DNA from: Halobacteriales archaeon QS_5_70_15 | Lineage (GTDB): Archaea; Halobacteriota; Halobacteria; Halobacteriales; Haloarculaceae | NCBI GenBank assembly: GCA_003022005.1 | Contig: PXRQ01000084.1 | Span: forward strand, 1 to 13,543 | Length of the DNA: 13,543 nucleotides | Direction of reading: 5' to 3' | Shown here: one piece after another, positions 6,031-12,053 of the stretch | How the letters are laid out: every line of letters begins with the position of its first letter | Position numbering within the stretch: position 1 is the stretch's first letter | Program-made: the position numbers and the translations under genes | The notes under the pieces: generated by a model | Told to the model about the DNA's origin: nothing | Database searches by the model: none | What the model saw: the letters and a program-made list of their open reading frames with translations, nothing else

Positions 6031-6106
6031 TCCCCCGGCCGCGTTCCGCCGACCGTCCGTGAGTTCCTCGTCCCGGATCGGTCGATGACGCGTCCCGCGG
6101 ACGGCG

Positions 6107-6472
6107 CTTCCCCGGCTCGAAGCGGTCCGTGCGGAGCGGCGAGACCGCAACCGTCAGCGGGACGTCTCCCGGTACCGAGGACCCGGGACCGGCGACCAGC
6201 AGCTGCCCTCCCCGTGAGCGGCTGCCGTCCCCCTGGCGAGACGGGCAGGTCGAGGCGCGCCATCGCACCGATCCCGGCCGCCCGTGGTCCGGCGGCGTTC
6301 ACCACGAACGGGGCGTCGATGGATCCCCGGTAGTCCCGACGCCGGCCACGACACCGTCCCGTAGCAGGACGTCCGTCACCTCGACGCTGGTCACGGCCGC
6401 GCCCCGCTCCACGAGGTAGTACGCGCTCGACGGACCGACGATACCACCGCCGCCCACGACGCGCGTGCGGAG
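6107..6472 (-). pseudogene. Broken FAD-dependent oxidoreductase (DAO family)
   Basis: Pieces of one protein are spread over different minus-strand frames. Near 6465-6390 the strand reads RVVGGGGIVGPSSAYYLVE, the FAD-binding Rossmann motif GxGxxG of D-amino-acid-oxidase-type (DAO) flavoproteins. It continues directly into VTDVLLRDGVVAGV, which normally lies more than 100 residues later, so an internal deletion is evident. A frame change then leads to SIDAPFVVNAAGPRAAGIGA, and a second change to QLLVAGPGSSVPGDVPLTV and RTDRFEPGK near 6107. The C-terminal third is absent. The gene faced the catabolic genes and probably belonged with them. It cannot make a functional enzyme as it stands. Confidence 0.68.
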
Positions 6473-6571
6473 GGAAGCGGCGTGGAGGACGTAACTCGTC
6501 GTGTGGGGGGCGGTCGACGGGCGGGTCGGACACGAGGCGTACACCGACCGACCCTCTCGAGACGGGGCCTC

Positions 6572-6657
6572 TGATACGGTCGTGCGTACCGATGTACCGG
6601 CGATCAACCCGGACGGGGTCGGCGATCATCGGTAAAAGACGACGCACGACCGTATGA
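6572..6657 (+). repeat. Palindromic element, copy B
   Basis: The outer arms ATACGGTCGTGCGT (6574-6587) and ACGCACGACCGTAT (6642-6655) pair perfectly. The inner part equals copy A; the two copies differ at only two of 82 bases, near 6634-6637. On the plus strand it starts TGATACGG and ends CCGTATGA. No intact gene ends at this TGA. It lies between the FAD-oxidoreductase remnant and the zinc-ribbon gene. Confidence 0.9.
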
Positions 6658-6748
6658 ACCGTTGTTTCCACCGTTGAACGATCTGAACCGAACGAACCGT
6701 CGGGAACGGTCGGGCCCCTCTATGTGCCGGCGGATCGATCGTGGTGGT

Positions 6749-6883
6749 ATGAGCATGAGCAGAACGAACTGCATCGACTGCGGGTTCGACGTCGCCGCAC
6801 GCGCGGAGTGTCCGCTCTGTGGCCACACCCTGCCAACCGGGGCGGGGACCACGACCGCACTGCGGACGCTGTTCCGGGACTGA
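6749..6883 (+). CDS. Zinc-ribbon microprotein
   Basis: This 44-residue protein reads MSMSRTNCIDCGFDVAARAE and continues CPLCGHTLP. Two CPxCG-like knuckles, Cys8-xx-Cys11 and Cys21-xx-Cys24, are spaced to bind one zinc ion. Haloarchaea encode many such small zinc-finger proteins, some shown to affect motility, biofilm or stress responses; this one is not assignable to a named member. The start at 6749 is preceded by GGTGGT, a possible ribosome-binding site; the in-frame ATG at 6755 is an alternative. An upstream in-frame ATG at 6662 would add a basic stretch unlike protein. Its TGA stop (6881-6883) is the first codon of palindrome copy E, and copy B lies about 90 bases upstream, so the gene is bracketed by two elements. 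Confidence 0.72.
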   Translation: MSMSRTNCIDCGFDVAARAECPLCGHTLPTGAGTTTALRTLFRD

Positions 6884-6964
6884 TACGGATTATTGTAGTT
6901 CTTTACCGCCGATCACGGACTCCGTTCGAGTGATCGGCAGTAAATCGTTACACCAATCCTATGA
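6881..6964 (+). repeat. Palindromic element, copy E
   Basis: The inner stem TTTACCGCCGATCAC (6902-6916) and GTGATCGGCAGTAAA (6930-6944) pairs at 14 of 15 positions around a 13-base loop. The outer arms ATACGGATT (6883-6891) and AATCCTAT (6955-6962) differ in sequence from the other copies yet still largely pair with each other. The first three bases are the stop codon of the zinc-ribbon gene. Confidence 0.85.
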
Positions 6965-7054
6965 GTCGCCCCGTCGGCGGTCACGGGGCAGTCAGTCGAC
7001 GGCTCCGCGCGAGTCGACAGCCCCGCCGTCGTGTGGGCGGATCGTCGGCCCCGT

Positions 7055-7588
7055 TCAGTCCTCCGGAGCCCGTTCCAGCACGTAGGTGTGTTCCCGGTAG
7101 GTCTCCCCGCCGATGGTCGTCTCGCCGTCCTCGACGCGCTCGAAGCCGAACCGACGGTAGAACTCGTTGCCGGGCTCGTTCGCCGCGAGCACCATCCCGT
7201 TGATCCGCTCGGCGCCGTGGGCGAACAGGTCCTCGCGGGTCCGCTCGAGGAGCCGACGACCGGACCCCCGGCCCCGGTGGTCGGGGTGGACGTACAGCCG
7301 CAGGACGTACCCCTCGCCGTCGCGCCCGAGTTCGGCGTGGGCGAACCCGACGACACGGCCGTCCCCGTCGTCCTCGTCGCCGTCGTCCGCCTCGCAGGCC
7401 ACGAACAGGCGCGTTCGCGACCCGGAGAGTTGCCCCTCCACGTGATCGGCCTCGTACCACTCCTCGACGCCGCGTTCGACGGTCTCCCGGCTGAGTATCT
7501 CCGGGTAGTCGGTGGCCCAGGCCGCCCGCGCCACCTTTCGGATCGCCTCGATGTCGTCCGTCGTCGCCTCCCGGACGGTCACAGTCAT
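7055..7588 (-). CDS. GNAT-family N-acetyltransferase
   Basis: The 177-residue protein has the GNAT fold. An N-terminal strand and helix read VTVREATTDDIEAIRKVARA, a central strand reads VVGFAHAELG, and motif A is VLRLYVHPDHRGRGSGRRLL (residues 95-114), whose RxxGxG segment binds the pyrophosphate of acetyl-CoA. Motif B follows in NEFYRRFGFERVEDG (141-155). A run of Asp, Glu and Gly at about 68-78 is a haloadaptive loop insertion. Length and order are typical and the gene looks intact. GNAT enzymes transfer an acetyl group to amines of small molecules or proteins; the acceptor cannot be told. ATG at 7588 is preceded by GGCTAACC about 27 bases upstream, a weak TATA box. Confidence 0.88.
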   Translation of the reverse strand: MTVTVREATTDDIEAIRKVARAAWATDYPEILSRETVERGVEEWYEADHVEGQLSGSRTRLFVACEADDGDEDDGDGRVVGFAHAELGRDGEGYVLRLYVHPDHRGRGSGRRLLERTREDLFAHGAERINGMVLAANEPGNEFYRRFGFERVEDGETTIGGETYREHTYVLERAPED

Positions 7589-7683
7589 GTGTTACCGTAC
7601 CGCGATGTGAGGGTTAGCCCTTTCGACCGGAGTGGCAGCTCCCGTCGTCGGCCGTAGTCCGCCCGGGTGTGCGGGTGTGGGCC

Positions 7684-7768
7684 TCGTACGATCGGTCGTG
7701 GTTCCTTACCGGTGATTCCCCGGACGACGTCGGCGATCGCCGGTAAACCGTCACGGCCGTCCGCATCA
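7684..7768 (-). repeat. Palindromic element, copy D
   Basis: The inner arms TTACCGGTGATT (7706-7717) and GATCGCCGGTAA (7734-7745) pair nearly fully. The outer arms contain CGGTCGTGGTT and AACCGTCACGGCCG with small bulges. It begins TCGTACG and ends CCGCATCA, the same termini as copy C. On the minus strand its first bases TGA are the stop codon of the small membrane protein gene ending at 7766. Confidence 0.8.
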
Positions 7769-7981
7769 GAAGTCGGCCCGCCGGAGCCACTCGACGCACG
7801 TGAGCACGAACCAGGCCATCCAGACGGCGAAGGCGATCAGGTACGCGCCGTAGCGGGCCGTCGGTGCCGCGATCAGTTCGGCGACGGCGAACGCGACGAC
7901 GACCAGCGCTACGGCCACGGCGTGTCGCCGCCAGTCGGCCAGCGCGGCCCGGAGTGCCGCGCGTGCGGGCTGTCCGGTCAC
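7766..7981 (-). CDS. Small two-helix membrane protein
   Basis: From GTG at 7981 the frame encodes 71 residues: a short N-terminal part MTGQPARAALRAALADWRRH, then hydrophobic helix 1 (about residues 21-39, AVAVALVVVAFAVAELIAA), a short turn, and helix 2 (about 45-63, GAYLIAFAVWMAWFVLTCV), ending WLRRADF. The short loop and charged ends suggest a helical hairpin in the cytoplasmic membrane. I do not recognise a family and infer no function. The ORF is open further upstream, but that part overlaps the opposite-strand gene at 8075 and is not protein-like, so GTG 7981 is preferred. The stop lies inside palindrome copy D. The gene is divergent from the one at 8075, separated by 93 bases. Confidence 0.6.
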   Translation of the reverse strand: MTGQPARAALRAALADWRRHAVAVALVVVAFAVAELIAAPTARYGAYLIAFAVWMAWFVLTCVEWLRRADF

Positions 7982-8074
7982 GACCGGGGGGTCGACCCGG
8001 GGCGTAATCAGTCCGGCGGGTGACGCGGCGAGTCGGCCCGTAGTTTTTTCAGACAGACAGGCCCACCCCGACGT

Positions 8075-8572
8075 GTGACGCTGGACGAACTCGCGGCCGG
8101 CATCGAGGTCACCGCGGAGCAGGTCGACCGGGGGGTCGCGGCGGTCGACGACACCGGCTCGGGGGTGGAGACGCGTCTCGAGCCGTTCGCGGAGGATCTC
8201 CCCTGCGGGGTGGAGGCGGCCGCGGAACTCGTCGCGGCCTACGCCGACGGGGCCTCCGTGGGTGCGGCGGCCCGCCGCGCCGGGCTCGCACCCACCACCG
8301 GCGCGAAGGCCCTCCACCGTCTCGGGGAGCCGGTGTCGCCGCTCACGCCCACTGACCGGGCGGTCGTCGACGACTTCCTCGAGGCCCGGGTCTCCCGCAC
8401 CGAGGCCGTCCGGCTGGTCGGCGACGAGGCGGACTTCGCTTTCGGGGTGTACGTCCGGACCCACGACCCGCTGCCCGGCGCCGGCGAGGCCCTCGAGGGG
8501 CTGCTCGCCCCGGGCGGCGACGGCGTCGACCCCCTGTCCGAGGCCCGGAGCGGGGTCGACGACCTGCTGTAG
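8075..8572 (+). CDS. Conserved-looking haloarchaeal protein of unknown function
   Basis: This 165-residue acidic, Ala-rich helical protein starts LDELAAGIEVTAEQVDRGVA. The middle reads AAAELVAAYADGASVGAAAR then RAGLAPTTGAKALHRLGEPV, a helix-turn-helix-like arrangement (AxxAGLAPTTGAKALHRLG), followed by PTDRAVVDDFLEARVSRTEAV and a C-terminal helix. Codon use and composition match genuine genes here. It might be a small DNA-binding protein, but that is only a pattern guess. GTG at 8075 is chosen because TAGTTTTTTC at 8041-8050 lies about 27 bases upstream, fitting a leaderless start. It converges on the MinD-like gene with 36 bases between stops. Confidence 0.7.
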   Translation: MTLDELAAGIEVTAEQVDRGVAAVDDTGSGVETRLEPFAEDLPCGVEAAAELVAAYADGASVGAAARRAGLAPTTGAKALHRLGEPVSPLTPTDRAVVDDFLEARVSRTEAVRLVGDEADFAFGVYVRTHDPLPGAGEALEGLLAPGGDGVDPLSEARSGVDDLL

Positions 8573-8608
8573 ACGGCCGTCGCCGCCCCCCGGGGCCGCC
8601 GAGGGTCG

Positions 8609-9352
8609 TTACAGGAACCGTTCCCTGAGCCCCGGCGGGCGCATGTCCGCGGGGTTCACCGACAGCTCCGTCCCCAGGACCTCCTGGACGGCGCTCCCGA
8701 CGCCGACCGCGTACGCTCCGTCGTCGAGCGCGGCCGGCGCCGCCGAGGCCTCCGGTGGCCCCTCGGGTACGGCTACGGTGGCCCGACCGACCTCGGTCCC
8801 GTCGCCGCGGTTCGCAACCTCGACCGTGGCGGGGCTGTCGACGTCCCGGAGCCGGGCGACCATCCGGGGAAGCGCGTCGGCTCCACGGGGCGTGTCGGGC
8901 GCGACGACGGCGACCCGGTCGGCCGTGTCGACGGCTGCGAGCGACTGGTTGGCCGCCACCGGTGGGACGTCGAGGAGGACGTACTCGAACGCCTCGCCCG
9001 CCTCCGCGACCCGCTCGGCGAACCGGCGGGCCGCCTCGGGGGTCTTCGCCCGGGCGACCCGCTCGAACGGCGCGAGCGCCGGACTGTACGCCACGCGCCC
9101 CGGGGCGTCGAGGTGGACGTCGTACAGCCCCGCCTCGACGGGGTCGTCGCTCGCGTCGGTACAGAGCGCGGTGACGTCCGGGTCGATCCGTCCCTCGACG
9201 TGGTCCGCGAGCCCCTGGGTGGCGTACGCGGCGTCGACCACCGCGACGTCCCGACCGTCCCGGGCGAGGATGGCGGCGAACTCGACACACAGCCTCGTCG
9301 TCCCCGCTCCCCCCACGGCCCCCACGAGGGCCAGCGTCTCGGCTCGACTCAT
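8609..9352 (-). CDS. MinD/ParA-like protein with a degenerate Walker A motif
   Basis: The 247-residue protein follows the MinD/ParA layout. A first strand and P-loop region read LALVGAVGGAGTTRLCVEFA (residues 7-26), a switch strand reads DVAVVDAAYATQGLA (35-49) with Asp40, and a Walker B-like strand reads YVLLDVPP (124-131) with Asp128. A strand RVAVVAPDTPRGADAL (146-161) occupies the position of the usual nucleotide-contact strand. The deviant Walker A of this family is KGGxGKT(T/S). Here it is VGGAGTT, so both the signature lysine and the phosphate-binding lysine are replaced. The rest of the fold seems preserved and the gene is intact, so it is either a non-hydrolysing relative or a subfamily with altered chemistry. 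ATG at 9352 is supported by TAAGTTTTTG about 27 bases upstream. Confidence 0.72.
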   Translation of the reverse strand: MSRAETLALVGAVGGAGTTRLCVEFAAILARDGRDVAVVDAAYATQGLADHVEGRIDPDVTALCTDASDDPVEAGLYDVHLDAPGRVAYSPALAPFERVARAKTPEAARRFAERVAEAGEAFEYVLLDVPPVAANQSLAAVDTADRVAVVAPDTPRGADALPRMVARLRDVDSPATVEVANRGDGTEVGRATVAVPEGPPEASAAPAALDDGAYAVGVGSAVQEVLGTELSVNPADMRPPGLRERFL

Positions 9353-9702
9353 ACGGCTGGTGCCTCCCCTTCGGACAAAAACTTACGGAGCGACTCGACG
9401 CGTCCCGGGGGATCCCGTGTGGGTGTGGTGGGATGCGGCGGTGTGGGTGCGGTGGGGACGGGCTGTTCCTCTGATCCCCGACGGGCGAGGCGGACCATCC
9501 CCGCTCGGGGGAGGTTCCACTGCGTGCAGAGGGACCCACGGTGACGGATCCGGCGACCGTGGGTCCCGGACACCCGTCGGAGACCCCGGGGATCCCGGGA
9601 CCGGGGCCGGAGGCGCCCGGAGCGGGAGGACCGTCCGCGACGCCGGGGCCGCGAGCACGTCCGGCGTCGGGCGTACCGAAGCCGGGATCGGACCGAGCCG
9701 AC
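9353..9702. other. Intergenic segment with a G-rich tract and a perfect hairpin
   Basis: I see no gene in these 350 bases. They hold the MinD-like promoter (9375-9385, minus strand), a plus-strand G-rich tract at 9421-9457, a CCCCGCTCGGGG hairpin near 9500 and a long perfect inverted repeat at 9531-9567. Open frames crossing the region translate to Pro/Gly/Arg-rich sequence and are shadows. Confidence 0.6.
9531..9567. terminator. Perfect 12-bp inverted repeat downstream of the HIT gene
   Basis: GGGACCCACGGT (9531-9542) and ACCGTGGGTCCC (9556-9567) are exactly complementary around a 13-base loop. The repeat lies 136 bases beyond the HIT gene stop and 179 bases before the MinD-like start, so it may end the HIT transcript or protect its 3' end. 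It does not share sequence with the five palindromic elements. Confidence 0.4.
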
Positions 9703-10128
9703 CTACTGCGCGTCGCGGATGGCCTCGGCGACGTCGTCGAACGCCGCCTCGTCGAGGTCGGGTCGGTTCCACCGGAGGGAGTGGATGGGGCCGACCCCGT
9801 CCCCCTCGAACCGGGGGACGAGGTGGCCGTGGACGTGCGGGACCTCCTGGCCGGCGGCGGCCCCGTCGTTCACCGCGACGGTCATCGCGTCGGCGTCGAC
9901 GGCGTCCTCGACCGCGGGCGAGAGTTCGCTCATCGCCGTGAAGGTCGCCGCGGCGACCCCGTCGGGCAGCCCCCCGATCCGTGGGTCATGGACCGTCGGG
10001 ATGACGAGGGTGTGGCCCCTCGCCAGGGGGTTCACGTCGAGGAACGCGAGCACGTCCTCGTCCTCGTAGACCGCCCGGCTGGGGATCTCGCCGTCGATTA
10101 TCTTGCAGAAGATACAGTTCTCGCTCAT
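9703..10128 (-). CDS. HIT-family nucleotide hydrolase (HINT-like)
   Basis: The 141-residue protein starts MSENCIFCKIIDGEIPSRAV, the classic opening of histidine-triad proteins with the Zn-type CxxC pair Cys5/Cys8. It contains LDVNPLARGHTLVIPTVH (residues 30-47) and the histidine triad HVHGHLVPR (98-106) with His98, His100 and His102. Family members hydrolyse phosphoramidates or dinucleoside polyphosphates such as AMP-lysine or Ap4A in the cytoplasm. All expected residues are present and the length is normal. I start at ATG 10128 rather than the upstream ATG at 10155 because the family begins at this MSENCIFC motif. It is followed in the same direction by the MinD-like gene after a long spacer and preceded by the peroxiredoxin gene. 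Confidence 0.93.
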   Translation of the reverse strand: MSENCIFCKIIDGEIPSRAVYEDEDVLAFLDVNPLARGHTLVIPTVHDPRIGGLPDGVAAATFTAMSELSPAVEDAVDADAMTVAVNDGAAAGQEVPHVHGHLVPRFEGDGVGPIHSLRWNRPDLDEAAFDDVAEAIRDAQ

Positions 10129-10206
10129 AACCGGGGACAGGCCCGGCCCGCCCATGAAGGTTTCCCGAACCGTCGGGATCCTCCGCGGCGGGTGGCCGCG
10201 GCGCGG

Positions 10207-10665
10207 TCAGAACCCGAGTTCAACGACGCCCGCGTCGTGGAGGTCGATCAGCAGGTCCCGGGCGTGGCCGTCGGGCGACACGCCCTCGTACGTCCGGATC
10301 ACCTCGCCGTCGTCGTTCACGAACGTCGTCCGTTCGGCGCGCCCGGCGTGGTCGCGTTCGACGCCGAACGCCTTGCAGAGCTCCCCGTCGGGATCGGCCA
10401 GCAGGTCGAACTCGATCCCCCGCTCGGCGGCGAACTCGCGGTGGGACTCCACGTCGTCGGTCGAGACCCCGTAGACCGCGACGTCCGCCGCCTCGTAGCT
10501 CTCGGCCTCGAGGTCGAACTGGTCGGCCTGCGTCTCACAGCCGGGCGTACCGTCCTCGACGTAGAAGTAGACGACCGTCGTCCCCTCGAAGTCGGGGGTC
10601 ACGGCCTCGCCGTGCTGGTTGGTCGCGGTGACGTCCGGGGCGGGATCGCCGGGTTCGAGCGGCAT
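10207..10665 (-). CDS. bcp: BCP-type peroxiredoxin (thiol peroxidase)
   Basis: The 152-residue protein has the AhpC/TSA thioredoxin fold: GDPAPDVTATNQHGEAVTP, then VVYFYVEDGTPGCETQADQF with the peroxidatic Cys43, DVAVYGVSTDDVESHREFA, FDLLADPDGELCKAFGV and a C-terminal RTYEGVSPDGHARDLLIDL. It reduces peroxides using thioredoxin-like donors. The active site is TPGCET rather than the common TPGCT, and no Cys lies five residues after Cys43, so resolution may involve Cys97 (GELCKAF) or an external thiol. The length is typical of BCP. The ATG at 10665 has ACATTAGCG about 27 bases upstream, consistent with a leaderless start. It probably forms its own transcript. Confidence 0.92.
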   Translation of the reverse strand: MPLEPGDPAPDVTATNQHGEAVTPDFEGTTVVYFYVEDGTPGCETQADQFDLEAESYEAADVAVYGVSTDDVESHREFAAERGIEFDLLADPDGELCKAFGVERDHAGRAERTTFVNDDGEVIRTYEGVSPDGHARDLLIDLHDAGVVELGF

Positions 10666-10798
10666 GCCGAATCCTCCGGGCGCGGCGCTAATGTGTCCAC
10701 CGGGCCGCCCCGGATCGACCGGACCGCGTCGCGGCCAACCGGACCCCGCCGCCCCACCGGTCGCCGGACGGCCGGGCGGACCGACGAGGGGGCTCCGA

Positions 10799-11068
10799 CT
10801 ACGGCGCCTCCTCGCGCTTCTCGCGGTAGACCGGGCGCAGGTCGGTTGCGTCCTTGCCGTATCCGAGCCAGACGCCGAGTGCGGAGGCCGCGAACACCAG
10901 GTAGATCGGGAATACGAGCAGGAGGGTGAACCCGGCGAGCAGGGGCGGCAACGCGGCGGCCCAGCAGAGCAGGCCGATGACGCCGAGCCCGGCCACGGCG
11001 GCCGCCCATATCCCGAACCTGAACGCGCTCCGCGCGCCGGGCCCCGGGGTGAACTTCGGGTCGCTCAT
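10799..11068 (-). CDS. Small membrane protein, unknown function
   Basis: The 89-residue protein has a short N-terminal tail (MSDPKFTPGPGARSAF), two hydrophobic segments at about residues 19-40 (GIWAAAVAGLGVIGLLCWAA) and 43-69 (LLAGFTLLLVFPIYLVFAAS and on), and a charged C-terminal tail ATDLRPVYREKREEAP. It is predicted to be a helical hairpin in the cytoplasmic membrane. I do not recognise a named family. A good TATA box (GTTATACT on the minus strand near 11093-11100) lies about 27 bases upstream of the ATG, which supports both the gene and its start. It is followed in the same direction by the peroxiredoxin gene after about 130 bases. Confidence 0.72.
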   Translation of the reverse strand: MSDPKFTPGPGARSAFRFGIWAAAVAGLGVIGLLCWAAALPPLLAGFTLLLVFPIYLVFAASALGVWLGYGKDATDLRPVYREKREEAP

Positions 11069-11089
11069 TAGGGAGGACGTCGGACGGGG

Positions 11090-11103
11090 ACGAGTATAAC
11101 GGT
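11090..11103 (-). promoter_or_regulatory. TATA box of the small membrane protein gene
   Basis: On the minus strand CCGTTATACTCG is centred about 27 bases before the ATG at 11068, the spacing of a leaderless haloarchaeal promoter. Confidence 0.5.
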
Positions 11104-11274
11104 ATCAGTCCGTATCCTGCGTGAGCCGCCGCCGTCCGGGCGGTGGGTCGCCGTATCCGGAGTCCGGCGTGGGGCTCCGAACCGGGGACGGCCGCGAGAG
11201 CCGACGGTCGTGGCCTCCCGGTCGTTCCGACCGGAACCGACTGCTACTTCAGTCACCCGAACGAACCGTCCCCC

Positions 11275-11451
11275 GTGACCGCCTGCGAACCGACAGAGGG
11301 GGACGAGGGAGCGTCTATCACCAGCTCGGCGTATCGCATCACGGTCGACGAGGGGCGGGATTCGTTCTTCGCGCTCTGTATCGAGGACCCGACACGAGAG
11401 GCGGCGTGGCTGATGTCGGACACCGTCCGGTCGCTCGGCGAGATCCGGTGA
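11275..11451 (+). CDS. Small haloarchaeal protein of unknown function
   Basis: From GTG at 11275 the frame encodes 58 residues: MTACEPTEGDEGASITSSAY, then RITVDEGRDSFFALCIEDPT and REAAWLMSDTVRSLGEIR. The acidic head followed by a strand pair and an AWLMSD-type motif near the C-terminus recalls short haloarchaeal proteins annotated with DUF numbers (DUF7331-like, from memory). The part of the open frame before 11275 is basic and not protein-like. CTACTTCAG near 11244-11252 lies about 27 bases upstream and could be its TATA box. It is divergent from the membrane protein gene. No function can be proposed. Confidence 0.58.
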   Translation: MTACEPTEGDEGASITSSAYRITVDEGRDSFFALCIEDPTREAAWLMSDTVRSLGEIR

Positions 11452-11968
11452 GCGGCCGTCGGTCGGGGTCCGTCACGGGCGACATCGGGGGATGCGAGAT
11501 CCCGGCGTCCGCCGCGAGACGCGGCAGTCACCGCCGCCCTTCCCGATCCCGACACGGTGTCGGTCCGCGACCGGGTGTGTACGGCGTGGAGGTGTGTCGG
11601 CTCGGCAACCACCGCTCGGCCGTGTCCGAGTCTCGGCCTCCGACGTCGGGGATCGTTCCCGACCGGGGGATGGCGGGGTCGGGAGAGCACCGTCCTTTCC
11701 TCGCGAGGACGGCGCTAGTCGGAGGCTCGCCACCCTACACCGTCGCCTCGGAAGTCCCGGAGCGGCGCCAACCGGTCGGATCCCCCGTTCCGCTCCCACT
11801 CTCGGGCGGCGGTTCGGGGTCGGCCCCCGCCGGGACCCGGACGATGCGGATTCTCCCATAGCCGGATCGGCTCCGGCCGGTGGGGACTCCCGTCCCCCGC
11901 GTTCGGACCCGGTACCCGTCGACGGGATGGGGAGGCGTGGACTCGACTGGCCCCTCTGTGGCGCCCGT
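11452..11968. other. Gene-free interval
   Basis: No frame in these 517 bases gives a recognisable or acidic haloarchaeal protein; the open frames on both strands are basic and Pro/Arg/Ser-rich. One short palindrome, CCGACAC-G-GTGTCGG at 11549-11563, is visible. The segment may be an eroded gene, but nothing identifies it. Confidence 0.55.
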
Positions 11969-12053
11969 TCGTACGGTCGTGCGTAACGAGTTACCGGCGA
12001 TCCTCCGACAGGAACCGGGAATCGTCGGGACCGGACCACGCACGACCGCATCA
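11969..12053 (-). repeat. Palindromic element, copy C
   Basis: The outer arms TACGGTCGTGCGT (11972-11984) and ACGCACGACCGCA (12038-12050) pair at 12 of 13 positions, the last being a G-T wobble. The inner arms CCGGCGAT and ATCGTCGG also pair. The termini TCGTACG and CCGCATCA match copy D. Read on the minus strand its first bases TGA are the stop codon of the HAD hydrolase gene. Confidence 0.85.

Noticed and set aside
8262..9941. 559-codon open frame on the plus strand
   Set aside because: It overlaps two better-supported genes and translates to Ser/Arg/Pro-rich sequence with none of the acidic character of the real proteins.
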